Shown: positions 9,680 through 19,100 of the stretch, piece by piece
Numbering within the stretch: the stretch's first letter is position 1
Layout of the letters: every line of letters begins with the position of its first letter
Origin: JAXLYE01 sp046351595
GTDB lineage: Bacteria; Myxococcota_A; Polyangia; Palsa-1104; JAEUJZ01
NCBI GenBank assembly: GCA_046351595.1
Contig: JAXLYE010000005.1
Coordinates: 496,001 to 560,000, forward strand
Length of the DNA: 64,000 nt
Reading direction: 5' to 3'
Made by a program: the position numbers and the translations under genes
The notes under the pieces: model-generated
Database searches by the model: none
What the model was told of the DNA's origin: nothing
The model's input: only the letters and a program-made list of their open reading frames with translations

Positions 9680-10642
9680 TCAATGCGCCGTGGGCTCGGT
9701 GGTCTGCGCCTCTTCATCCATTCGGACAACGTCCTGGCTCAGCTCTGCTTCCAGCGCATCGACGGCAGGGAGGTTCTTGGCCAGTTCCTCGGGCAGAGCG
9801 CGGGTGAGCTGATAGCTGGCGACGCCGATCGGGCGCGTGCCTTCGCGCAGGGTGTATTCGACGATGACGCGCTTCTTGCTTTTGCACAAAAGCAGGCCGA
9901 TGGTCGGCCCGTCTTTCTCGCGGTCGCGGATTCTGTCGTCGACGGCGGACAGGTAGAACTGGAGCTTGCCGGCGTACTCGGGACGAAACGGCGTCGCCTT
10001 CAGCTCGACGACGACGTAGCAGCGAAGTCGCAGGTGATAAAAGAGCATGTCGAGGTAGAAGTCTTCTCCCTCGACCTCCAGGTGGACCTGATTGCCGACG
10101 AAGGCAAAGCCAACCCCCAGCTCCAACAGGAAGCTGCGGAGCCTCTCGACCAGCCCGCGCTCCAGCCGGCGCTCGTCTACGTCACCGCTCAGCTCAAGGA
10201 AGTCGAACACGTACGGATCCTTGAGCGTCTGAGCAGCCAGGTCCGACTGCGGCTCGGGCAGGGTACGTGGGAAGTTGTTGACGGCCTTGCCGAGACGCTT
10301 GTGGTAGCCAGTCTCGATCTGGACGACGAGGATGTCGCGCGACCAGCCATGCTCGATCGCTGCGGCGGCATAGGCCAGTCGATCTTCGGACGACTTGAGC
10401 TTTTCGAGCAGCGCCAGCTGGTGGAACCAGGTCAATTGTGCAAGGCGGTCTTGCACAATTTGCGGCTCGGGCCACGCCTTGGCGAAGGCGCGCATGTACC
10501 TGAGGTTTCGCGGTGAGAAGCCGCGCATCGTCGGGAATGCTCGCACCAGATCGACCGAGAGCTGGTCAATGACCTTGGCACCCCAGCCGTCCTGTTCCTG
10601 GCGCTCCAGGATGCCGCGTCCGATGTTCCAGTAGAGCATCAC
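9680..10642 (-). CDS. DUF1016 (YhcG-like) PD-(D/E)XK nuclease-family protein, N-terminus unclear
   Basis: 320 residues as drawn. The N-terminal DUF1016 region (YWNIGRGILERQEQDGWG, GFSPRNLRYMRAF) is followed by the C-terminal nuclease-like fold: FYLDMLFYHLRLRCYVVVELK supplies Asp198, Glu213 and Lys215, the expected D...ExK set. YhcG-type proteins are linked to restriction and mobile regions, but their substrate is not established. The frame stays open upstream of GTG 10642 with family-like residues (RAGVAVNRELVMLYWNIG), yet has no ATG/GTG before it runs into the neighbour's leader, so the true start is missing or uses another codon. The base composition is clearly less GC-rich than the flanks, which suggests transfer. 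Confidence 0.85.
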   Translation of the reverse strand: MMLYWNIGRGILERQEQDGWGAKVIDQLSVDLVRAFPTMRGFSPRNLRYMRAFAKAWPEPQIVQDRLAQLTWFHQLALLEKLKSSEDRLAYAAAAIEHGWSRDILVVQIETGYHKRLGKAVNNFPRTLPEPQSDLAAQTLKDPYVFDFLELSGDVDERRLERGLVERLRSFLLELGVGFAFVGNQVHLEVEGEDFYLDMLFYHLRLRCYVVVELKATPFRPEYAGKLQFYLSAVDDRIRDREKDGPTIGLLLCKSKKRVIVEYTLREGTRPIGVASYQLTRALPEELAKNLPAVDALEAELSQDVVRMDEEAQTTEPTAH

Positions 10643-10753
10643 CAGCTCGCGATTGACGGCGACCCCCGCACGGAGCTGTGCCCCATGTATAAGATGCGCG
10701 CTCGTGCTGCCCGCAGCGAAACGGATCGGGCGGCCGCTTCCCGGGAGCCCTCC

Positions 10754-13126
10754 ATGCCGCTGCGTCCGTCCGTCCTACGCGCCGTCTCCACCTCTCTGCT
10801 CGCCGGTTCGCTGGGGCTCTTGGCCCTGTCGACCGGCGGCTGTCACGGCGCGGCGCGCCGACCGGACGGGGCGCTCGGCGGGCGGCCGATCGGCAGCTCG
10901 GTCGAGGCCGCGATGCGCGAGGTCGGCCGGGGCGCGCCGCTCGTGCTGGTGCTGCGGCCGTCGCGCTGGGCCGACAGCGCCGCGACCCGCGACAGCCTGG
11001 CCGAGCTGCTCGGCGGCGTCGAGCGCGAGCTCATGCCGCCGTCGCTGCGCGGGGTGCTGCCGGGCGCGCTGCGGGCCGCGAGCCTGCGCGCCGCGCTCGG
11101 CCCGCTGGTGCGCGCCCTCCTTCCCGCGGCGCTGCCGTCGGCGGCGAGCTTCACCGAGCGGCTGACCGCGTGGGACGACAGCCGGCCCGTGGTCGCGGCG
11201 CTGTACGAGCCGTCGCTGCAGGAGATGGGCGAGGTCGGCGAGGCGCTGCTCGCCCAGACCGGCCCGGCGGCGACAGCGACGGCGACGGCGGCCTCGCCCG
11301 CGCCGGCTGCCGCGCCCGCGGCCGAGCCGCTGCTGCGCCACCGCGTGCTCGTGCCGGCGCGAGACTCCGCAGCCCTGATACGCCAGCTCCAGGTGGCCTG
11401 CAACGAGCTCGGCCTTCAGGTGGTGAGCGAGCCGGTCCCGGGCGGCGTGGCGTGCGGGTTCCCTGCGGGGATCCTGGGCCTGTTCGCGGGCGCGGATCAC
11501 GTGCGCATCGAGATCCTGTACAGCCCCATCGAGCGCGAGCGCCAGCGCCAGCAGGCCGAGGCCGCGACCGCGCAGGAGGAGCTGCCGGACTGGCTGCGCA
11601 AGCCGGGCGAGCCGCCGCGCCCCGCGCCGCCGCCGCCGCCGCCGCCGTCCTTCTCTGACTCGCCGTCACGGCTGCTGGCGGCGCTGCGCCTGCCGCCGCC
11701 GTCTCTTGCGGGCGAGCCGGCCCAGGCCGCGACCCCGGCGCTGCACCAGGTCACCCGCGGCGACGATCTCGCGGCCGTGTACCTGCGGCCGGCGCGGCTG
11801 CGCAGCCTGGCGCTGACCCGCGGCGCGCAGGTGGTGGGCGGCGCGCTGCTGGCGGTCGATGGGTCGATGAAGGCGGTGCTTTTGGCCAAGGCGTGGGCCG
11901 AGATCGCCTCGGGCTACCTGATGATGTCGCCCGAGGGCGCGCAGACCGAGGACCTGGCGCTCTTGCTGTCGCGCGAGCTGCACGTGGGCGGCGTCGCCAG
12001 CCTGACCGCGGCCGGCGCGGCGGCCTGGGGCGCCGGCAAGGCGAGCGCGCTGCCGCCGCTCGCACCGACGGCGAGCGAGCCGCCGCTGTTCCTGTTCCGC
12101 CTCGGCCTGGATCTGCAGACGCTCTTGCAGCGCACGCCGGTGCCGCCGGCGCTGACCGGGCTGACCCTGCGCGAGCTCGCCGACCGCGTGCGCGAGTGCG
12201 GCTCGCTGTGCTTCGTCTACGCCAGCGTCGCCATGCCGCTCGCCTGGGGCCGGCACGTGCTCAGCGATCCGCAGCTCGCGCGCGGGCTGCCGATCAACCT
12301 CCTGGGGACGCTGCCGAGCGCGGTCACGCTGTCGCTGACGGGCTTTGTGCGCGGGCCGGGCGGCACGACGCTGCCGCAGGGCGCGCTGGCGCTGGCCTAC
12401 CCCAAGGACCAGCCCACGAGCTGGCTCACGCTGCTGACGGCGCCGATCCTGTCGCGGCTGGGCGCGCAGGCGGCACCGCGCCCCACGCCGCAGGGCGAGA
12501 GCTTCGAGATCGGCTTCTCGGGGCCGCCGCCGCAGTTTCTCAAGCCCGAGCCGCCGCCGCTCGGCGATGGCGTTCTGGCCGAGGGCCGGTTCGATCTGGA
12601 GCGGCTGCAGGCGGCGCCGTTCTTCCGCGAGCTCGCGCCCAAGGCGCCCTGGCTGTCGCGGCTGGCGGCGGTGCGCGGGCAGGCCCGGCTGACCGGCGGC
12701 GCGCTCTTGGTCGAGTACGCGCTGGATCTGCGCGGCGGCGCGCTCCGCCCCTTCGTGCTGCCGGCGGCGGGGGCCCCGTCCTGGGCGCCCGCGCCGCCGC
12801 CCCCGCCGTCGCGGGAGCGCGGCTGCCTGGGCGACGCGATCACGGGGCTGCGCCGCACGCTGGACGCGCTGGCGGGCGTCGACCCGAGCATGCAGCAGAC
12901 GCTGCTTGCGCGCGGGCTGGCCGATGCCAAGGTGCCGCTGGCCTGCGCCGCCGCTGCGCCGGCGCTGCGCCCCGAGACCGAGCGCCTCTTGCGCTTCGTC
13001 GAGCAGCTCGGGCGGGTGCTGCGCGCGACCCAGCCTGCGCCGCCGCGCCGCACCGCGCCTACTTCAGGTTCTGCAGCAACTTCGGGAACCACGACAGCGC
13101 CGGGAACTGCGTCGCGATCAGGCTGA
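10754..13126 (+). CDS. Large lipoprotein of unknown function
   Basis: 790 residues from ATG 10754, chosen because it starts a type II signal peptide ending STGGC (Cys30). The frame is open from 10685. The body alternates helical and strand segments without a domain I recognise; a Pro-rich hinge (RPAPPPPPPPSFSD) lies near residue 300. It resembles the large uncharacterised envelope proteins of Myxococcota. Its last 22 codons (a low-complexity Ser/Thr/Gly/Ala tail) overlap the end of the convergent membrane-protein gene by 68 bp, so the C-terminus may be a recent read-through extension. Confidence 0.65.
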   Translation: MPLRPSVLRAVSTSLLAGSLGLLALSTGGCHGAARRPDGALGGRPIGSSVEAAMREVGRGAPLVLVLRPSRWADSAATRDSLAELLGGVERELMPPSLRGVLPGALRAASLRAALGPLVRALLPAALPSAASFTERLTAWDDSRPVVAALYEPSLQEMGEVGEALLAQTGPAATATATAASPAPAAAPAAEPLLRHRVLVPARDSAALIRQLQVACNELGLQVVSEPVPGGVACGFPAGILGLFAGADHVRIEILYSPIERERQRQQAEAATAQEELPDWLRKPGEPPRPAPPPPPPPSFSDSPSRLLAALRLPPPSLAGEPAQAATPALHQVTRGDDLAAVYLRPARLRSLALTRGAQVVGGALLAVDGSMKAVLLAKAWAEIASGYLMMSPEGAQTEDLALLLSRELHVGGVASLTAAGAAAWGAGKASALPPLAPTASEPPLFLFRLGLDLQTLLQRTPVPPALTGLTLRELADRVRECGSLCFVYASVAMPLAWGRHVLSDPQLARGLPINLLGTLPSAVTLSLTGFVRGPGGTTLPQGALALAYPKDQPTSWLTLLTAPILSRLGAQAAPRPTPQGESFEIGFSGPPPQFLKPEPPPLGDGVLAEGRFDLERLQAAPFFRELAPKAPWLSRLAAVRGQARLTGGALLVEYALDLRGGALRPFVLPAAGAPSWAPAPPPPPSRERGCLGDAITGLRRTLDALAGVDPSMQQTLLARGLADAKVPLACAAAAPALRPETERLLRFVEQLGRVLRATQPAPPRRTAPTSGSAATSGTTTAPGTASRSG

Positions 13127-16100
13127 GCAGCGGCGCCAGGATGTAGATCGCGAGCTGCTTGGTGAGGCCCGCGTCCCAGCCCGGCCTGCCCTCGGGCCCG
13201 TGCGCGAGCTGGCCGAGCACCGCGTCGCGGTTCATCTGCAAAAGCACGTAGCCCGACAGCGACATCGCCAGGAGGAACAGCAGCCAGATCAGGATGGTCA
13301 GCCACTGGATCGGCTGGAACGGGTAGCTGTTCAGCGCCAGCAGCAGGAGGATCAGGCTCAGGGTGATGAACAGCATGGTGCTGCGCAGGTGCGCGAGCAC
13401 GTGATAGAGCAGCGCCACCAGCCGCCCGGCCAGAAGCTCCTCGAGGCTGCGCCGGAAGCGGCCGGCGGCGGGGTCGGGGGCGGCGCTCGGCTCCGTCAGC
13501 GGCGGGCGGCCCGACGGCAGCCACGCGCCCTCGGCGATCAGGAAGTCGCGGATCGCGCGGATCGACTCGTTGAGCCGCTGCGGATCGTGCGCATCGGGCG
13601 AATCGGGCGCCGGTTCGGGACCCTGGGTGTCGGCCCGCAGGCGCAGCCGATCGGTGTGCTGCAGAAGGGGCGCGAAGCGGCTGCGCTGGGCTCCGTCGGC
13701 CTGGGCGCAGGCGTCGTGCACGGCCTGGCACAGCTGCTCGGTCAGCAGCTGCTCCTCCTGCGGCGACAGCGCGGTGAGCACGAGCGACCCGAGCGGGTGG
13801 GCGAAGGCCGGCGGCAGGTGCACGAGCGCGTCGTGCAGGGCGTGCCGCGCCGCCCGATCGAGCAGCCGGCGCAGCCGCCGCCAGACGCGGAAGACCCGGA
13901 CCAGCGACACGACGACGAGCAGGATGGCGCCGAAGAACAGGCCGCGGAAGCACAGGGTCAGGGCGTAGTGATCCAGGGTGCCGAGGCGGCGCAGCACCGG
14001 CAGGGTGGCGAGCAGCGTGCCGAAGCCGGAGAGCAGCCAGACCCGCAGCGGCGTCTTGCTGAGCAGCCGCTCGAGCGGCTGCGCGGGCGCGGGCGGCCGG
14101 GTCTTCTGCGACGTCGACGGCGGCTCCGGCCGATCCGCGTCCTCGTCGCGCCCGGTGGCCAGGATCTGCTCCAGCGCGCCGACGGGCTGATCGCTCAGGC
14201 GGTGTAGCGTGCGCAGGCTGTACAGGCTCCACAGGTAGCCGACGCCGCACAGGAGCAGCCACGGGATCATCGGCGACAGCTCGTACGCGGTCTGGGACGA
14301 GCGGCGCAAGAACAGGATCGCGGCGTGGTTCTTCTCCAGGCGCCCGTATAACGAGTAGGCCAGCCAGGCCAGCGCCCCGACCGCGAGCACCGCGAGCCCC
14401 GGCGGCAGGACGCGGGATCGGGCGAAACGCTGCGACAGCTGCGACCAAGCGCCGCGCAGCCGCCGCGGCTGCCGCAGGACGACGTCGAGCATCGTATACA
14501 AGATTCCCGAAGTGCCCAGCAGCGCCGAGACCGTGTAGAGCAGATCCTCGGCGAAGGAGGCGTCCGTGAACAGCTTCCGCGGCAGCGCGCCCAGGCTGCC
14601 GAGGTTGCCGGGCCGGAAGCGCAGCGCCAGCACCAGCGTGACGTAGGCGATGGACAAGAGCAGCGGCAAGAGCAGCGTCAGGATGTAGAGCCGCGGCCGC
14701 GGCTCCGACGAGCCGAGGAAGTCCAGGTAGCGCGGCAGGACGCCGCTGCGGAGCTTCCACGGGACCTGACCGTAGCGGCTCTGGAAGTACGCGAAGCAGT
14801 GCACGAGCGCCGCCGCGGTGAGCAGGAACAAGAGGATGTGCACCGTCCCCAGATCGTAGGGCCGCGACACCGGGCGGACCTGCTTGTCCTCGGGCAGCGG
14901 CGCGACCGCGCGGACCGGGGTGCTGCTCGAGAACTGGCTGTAGGCGAGCAGCGGGATCAGGCCCTGCCGCCCCACCGCGCTGATCCACACCGACGGGCGC
15001 AGGCAGGGCGCCTCGCCGCACCGGCGCGGCTCCGGGCCGAAGGCGGGCGGGGCGTACTCCTGCAGCAGGCCCTCCAGATCGTGGCGGTTGCTGTCCTGAA
15101 GCAGCAAAAGAGTCGCGTTGTACAGGCCCTGATCCGGCTGGCTGGCAAACTGCAGGATCTGCGGGTTGCGCCGCCCGTACACCGAGGACCACTGCTGGTT
15201 GCGGCTGTGCAGCGGGTAGGTCGACGCGACCAGCATGCCGCGCATGAACGAATAGTCCTCGGGGTGCAGGTAGTCGATCTCGCTCTCCAGCGTGAAGACG
15301 CGGACGTCCGGACACTCGAGGTTGAGGCGCTGCGCCAGAAAGCGCTTGTCGTCGGCGCCGGTCAGCATCAGGCCGACGAACTGGATGCCCTGCTGGCAGA
15401 CCGCGCTCAGCAGCGACGACAGCGCCAGGTCGCGCGTGGTCAGGGTGCTGCGGTCCAGCACCGGCAGCGCGCCGCGGCGCAGCGCCGAGTGGTGCAGCCG
15501 CCCGAGGATCTTCTGCTGCTCGGTCTCCGTCGGCGGCGGGCTCTTGCCGCGCCCGCGCTTGCTCCACTCGTCCTGCAGCGGTGCGAGGTTGGCGGGCAGC
15601 ACCAGCAGCGTCGTCCGATCGAACGGCGTGAACCGGTGCAGATCCTGAAGCCTCGGTCGCAGCGTGACCGCCTGCGTTGCCGTCTGGGTCGCCGCCTGGG
15701 TCGCCGCCTGGGTCGTCTCGGGCGGCGTGTAGTCGCGCAGCGACTCCGCGGTCTGCTGCCCGTAGCTGGTGGAGCTCTCGACGATCAGCGCGATGCGGTC
15801 GCCCGCGACGAGCAGCTGCTGCGTCAGGTAGCTCCACATCGCCTCCTTCATCTCGTCATCGGTGCGGACCGTCGTCCCGTAGGTCAGCCGCGGCGGCGCC
15901 TTGATGCCGAAGGCGCTGTTGTATGCGCTGTGCAGCCGGTGCGGGCTGGTGCTGCTGGTGGCGCTGCCGGACAGGATGCGCACCGGGCTGGTGTCGGCGC
16001 ACCGCTGCTGCGCCGCCGCCAGCAGGCGCCCGAGCCGCGCCGCCGAGCCCGAGAACATGGGGCCGAGGATGCGCTGCTCGCGCGCGGGGCCGTGACCGGG

Positions 16101-16769
16101 CGCAAACGTCAGCGTGCGCGCGGTGAGCTCCCAGTCCGCGAGCGCCGCGGCAAAGGCCCGCTCGCGGATGCCTTCGGTCGGGGTCTCTTCGATCAGGTAG
16201 ACGAGCCGGCTGCGGACTCCCGCGTCCGTCTCTTCATGGAACAAGAGGACGCCGGGCACGGACTCGCTGCCGCTCCCTTCCTCCGGATCTTCCTGCGGTC
16301 GCCACGGCAGCTGCTTGCGCACCAGCGTATAGCCGGCGCTCTCGTAGGCGCGCGCGATGGACTCGATGACGCCGTCGAGGCCCTGGCTCTTGTCGGGGAC
16401 CAGGGCGAGCAGGCGATCCAGGCTGCCGGGGAAGGGCAGCTTCTCGGCCGGCAGCACCGGCTCGGCACCGCAGGGCCGCTCGGTCCCGGGCGCCAGCCTG
16501 CAGACGTCCAGGCCGTAGTACGCGCTCAGCAGCCTGAGGCCGTGGCTCTGCTTGAGCAGCGCGCACCCGGCACCGGCCGGCGTCGCTGCCGCCGGCTCCT
16601 TCTGGTCCTTCCCTTCGCTCGTTGCGGCCTCGGGGCTGCTGCTCGCGCCGGGGCTCGGCTCGGAGGTGCGCAGGCCCCACTGCACGGCGATGGAGCTGGG
16701 CAAGAGCAGCAGCAGCGCCGCGACGAGGATCCCGAGGATGCCCTTCTGGCGGTCAGCGGGCTCCGGCAT
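13059..16769 (-). CDS. Large multi-pass membrane protein with periplasmic ligand-binding-like domain
   Basis: 1236 residues. The N-terminus has one transmembrane segment (about 11-29). A long extracytoplasmic part (about 30-655) contains stretches reminiscent of type I periplasmic binding proteins (RIALIVESSTSYGQQTAESL, GIQFVGLMLTGADDKRFLAQRL), interrupted by a TQAA-type repeat coded by a 12-bp tandem repeat near 15670-15717. From about 660 onward there are multiple hydrophobic segments (GTVHILLFLLTAAALVHCF, LYILTLLLPLLLSIAYVTLV and others), ending with SYPFQPIQWLTILIWLLFLLAM and a short C-terminal hydrophobic helix. A receptor-like role is only an inference. It converges on the 790-aa lipoprotein gene. 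Confidence 0.6.
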   Translation of the reverse strand: MPEPADRQKGILGILVAALLLLLPSSIAVQWGLRTSEPSPGASSSPEAATSEGKDQKEPAAATPAGAGCALLKQSHGLRLLSAYYGLDVCRLAPGTERPCGAEPVLPAEKLPFPGSLDRLLALVPDKSQGLDGVIESIARAYESAGYTLVRKQLPWRPQEDPEEGSGSESVPGVLLFHEETDAGVRSRLVYLIEETPTEGIRERAFAAALADWELTARTLTFAPGHGPAREQRILGPMFSGSAARLGRLLAAAQQRCADTSPVRILSGSATSSTSPHRLHSAYNSAFGIKAPPRLTYGTTVRTDDEMKEAMWSYLTQQLLVAGDRIALIVESSTSYGQQTAESLRDYTPPETTQAATQAATQTATQAVTLRPRLQDLHRFTPFDRTTLLVLPANLAPLQDEWSKRGRGKSPPPTETEQQKILGRLHHSALRRGALPVLDRSTLTTRDLALSSLLSAVCQQGIQFVGLMLTGADDKRFLAQRLNLECPDVRVFTLESEIDYLHPEDYSFMRGMLVASTYPLHSRNQQWSSVYGRRNPQILQFASQPDQGLYNATLLLLQDSNRHDLEGLLQEYAPPAFGPEPRRCGEAPCLRPSVWISAVGRQGLIPLLAYSQFSSSTPVRAVAPLPEDKQVRPVSRPYDLGTVHILLFLLTAAALVHCFAYFQSRYGQVPWKLRSGVLPRYLDFLGSSEPRPRLYILTLLLPLLLSIAYVTLVLALRFRPGNLGSLGALPRKLFTDASFAEDLLYTVSALLGTSGILYTMLDVVLRQPRRLRGAWSQLSQRFARSRVLPPGLAVLAVGALAWLAYSLYGRLEKNHAAILFLRRSSQTAYELSPMIPWLLLCGVGYLWSLYSLRTLHRLSDQPVGALEQILATGRDEDADRPEPPSTSQKTRPPAPAQPLERLLSKTPLRVWLLSGFGTLLATLPVLRRLGTLDHYALTLCFRGLFFGAILLVVVSLVRVFRVWRRLRRLLDRAARHALHDALVHLPPAFAHPLGSLVLTALSPQEEQLLTEQLCQAVHDACAQADGAQRSRFAPLLQHTDRLRLRADTQGPEPAPDSPDAHDPQRLNESIRAIRDFLIAEGAWLPSGRPPLTEPSAAPDPAAGRFRRSLEELLAGRLVALLYHVLAHLRSTMLFITLSLILLLLALNSYPFQPIQWLTILIWLLFLLAMSLSGYVLLQMNRDAVLGQLAHGPEGRPGWDAGLTKQLAIYILAPLLSLIATQFPALSWFPKLLQNLK

Positions 16770-16950
16770 GTTGCCTCGCGAGCGTGTGGGCTGCGTTCAT
16801 GGCCCCAGGGAGCGCAAGAGCGGTGCCAGACGGCCGCGCGCGTCCGCACCCGCCGCCCGCCTCGGGGCGCCGCGGCCCCGGCGTTACCGGTTCACGCGCC
16901 CCGTTACGAGCGCGTAGCGGGAGCGCGCGGCCCCCGGGCGGGAACCGCGG

Positions 16951-18249
16951 CTACCCGCGCTCCCCCGCCGCGCCCGGCGCTCCGCCGTCGGGATCGCGCT
17001 CGGGTGCCGGCGTTGGCTCGGGCCCGGCCGCCAGGTAGCGGCGGAACCTGGGCAGCAGGCCGGCGCAGCTTGTGACGCCGAGCAGGCCGATCATGCTCGA
17101 GAGCGTGATGGCGCGGCGCACGCCGAGGGAGCCGGCGAGGAAGCCGAGCTGCGTATTGCCGAGCATCGGCCCGCTCAGGTACGAGATCATCTCGATGCCG
17201 GCGAGGCGGCCGCGCAGCTCGTTGGGGATGGTCTGGTTCCAGATCGTCGAGCGGAACACGCCGCTGACCATGTCGGCGTAGCCGGCCAGCATCAAAAACG
17301 CCATGGCGAGCGGGAACGAGCGCGCCCAGCCGAAGCCGATCATGAAGGCGCTCCAGGCGGCGGCGGCCCACAGCACCATCAGGCCGTGGCGGCGCACGCC
17401 GCGCGTCCAGCCGCTGGTCAGCGACGCCAACAGCGCGCCGGTGGAGATGCCGGCGTGCAGCCAGCCGAGGTAGGCGGCGCCGCCGTCCTGTCTGCCCGCG
17501 AACTCCTCGGCCACGGCCGGGAACAAGAGGTTCGGCATCGAGAAGGTCATCGCCACCATGTCGACGACGTAGGTGCCGATCAGCTCCTGCCGGCTCAGGG
17601 CGTAGCGGAAGCCCTCGCGCACCGCGGGCAGCGAGAAGCGCGCGCCCGGCGCCGCGGCCGGGATGCTGCGCAAGAGGAACACCGCGCCCATCGCGACGAG
17701 GAACGTCAGCGCGTCGAAGAAGAACGCCAGCGCCGGCCCCTGCTTCGCCAGGATCAGCCCGGCCAGCGCGGGACCGGCGATGGCGCTGGTGTTGTAGCGG
17801 AACGAGCCGAGCACGCCGATGCTGGCCATGTCCTCGCGCCGGACCAAAAGCGGCGTCAGCGCCTCCAGCGCCGGCCGATGGAAGCCGTTGAACACGGCCA
17901 ACAGCGCCGAGGCCCCGAGCAGGATCGGCGCCGATAGCTGGCCGCGCAGCGAGAGGCCCGCGAGCAGCAGCGTGCACAGCGCCATGCCCGCCTCGCAGCC
18001 GACGATCAGCCGCCGTCGATCGACCGCGTCGGCCAGCGCGCCGCCGAACAGGCCGCCGATCACAGAAGGCACCAGCTGGATCACGCCGAGCAGCCCGAGC
18101 AGCCGCGGCGAGCGCGTGATCTGGTACAGCGTATAGGGCAGCGCGACGTGGCTCAGCATCGAGCCGAGCTGCGAGACGAACTGCCCGGTGTAGAGCAGGC
18201 GGAAGTCGCGGTGCCGGCGCAGCGGCTCGATATCGGGCAGAAGGGACAT
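16951..18249 (-). CDS. Major facilitator superfamily transporter (EntS/MFS_3-like)
   Basis: 432 residues with about 12 hydrophobic segments. The opening RHRDFRLLYTGQFVSQLGSMLSHVALPYTLYQ and the loop FGGALADAVDRRRLIVGCE are typical of the MFS_3 branch (enterobactin exporter EntS and macrolide exporter relatives). A second-half conserved region reads IWNQTIPNELRGRLAGIEMI. It should be a proton-driven exporter of a small molecule in the inner membrane; the substrate is unknown. The ATG at 18249 is preceded by a 9-bp tandem repeat rather than by an obvious promoter. It lies 104 bp downstream of the ABC ATPase gene on the same strand, so the four transport genes may form one unit. Confidence 0.88.
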   Translation of the reverse strand: MSLLPDIEPLRRHRDFRLLYTGQFVSQLGSMLSHVALPYTLYQITRSPRLLGLLGVIQLVPSVIGGLFGGALADAVDRRRLIVGCEAGMALCTLLLAGLSLRGQLSAPILLGASALLAVFNGFHRPALEALTPLLVRREDMASIGVLGSFRYNTSAIAGPALAGLILAKQGPALAFFFDALTFLVAMGAVFLLRSIPAAAPGARFSLPAVREGFRYALSRQELIGTYVVDMVAMTFSMPNLLFPAVAEEFAGRQDGGAAYLGWLHAGISTGALLASLTSGWTRGVRRHGLMVLWAAAAWSAFMIGFGWARSFPLAMAFLMLAGYADMVSGVFRSTIWNQTIPNELRGRLAGIEMISYLSGPMLGNTQLGFLAGSLGVRRAITLSSMIGLLGVTSCAGLLPRFRRYLAAGPEPTPAPERDPDGGAPGAAGERG

Positions 18250-18264
18250 GGAGCCGCATCATAC

Positions 18265-18300
18265 AAAACCGGCAAAACCGGCAAAACCGGCAAGCCCGGC
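18265..18300. repeat. 9-bp tandem repeat upstream of the MFS gene
   Basis: Three exact copies of AAAACCGGC (18265-18291) followed by a degenerate copy AAGCCCGGC (18292-18300). It starts 16 bp upstream of the MFS start codon, so it would lie in the 5' untranslated region or core promoter on the minus strand. Confidence 0.85.
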
Positions 18301-18353
18301 AAGACCCGGCCGCGCGACGGCGCCCGGCCCGGCGGTAGGGCGCGGGGGCCGCG

Positions 18354-19092
<739 letters not shown>

Positions 19093-19100
<8 letters not shown>

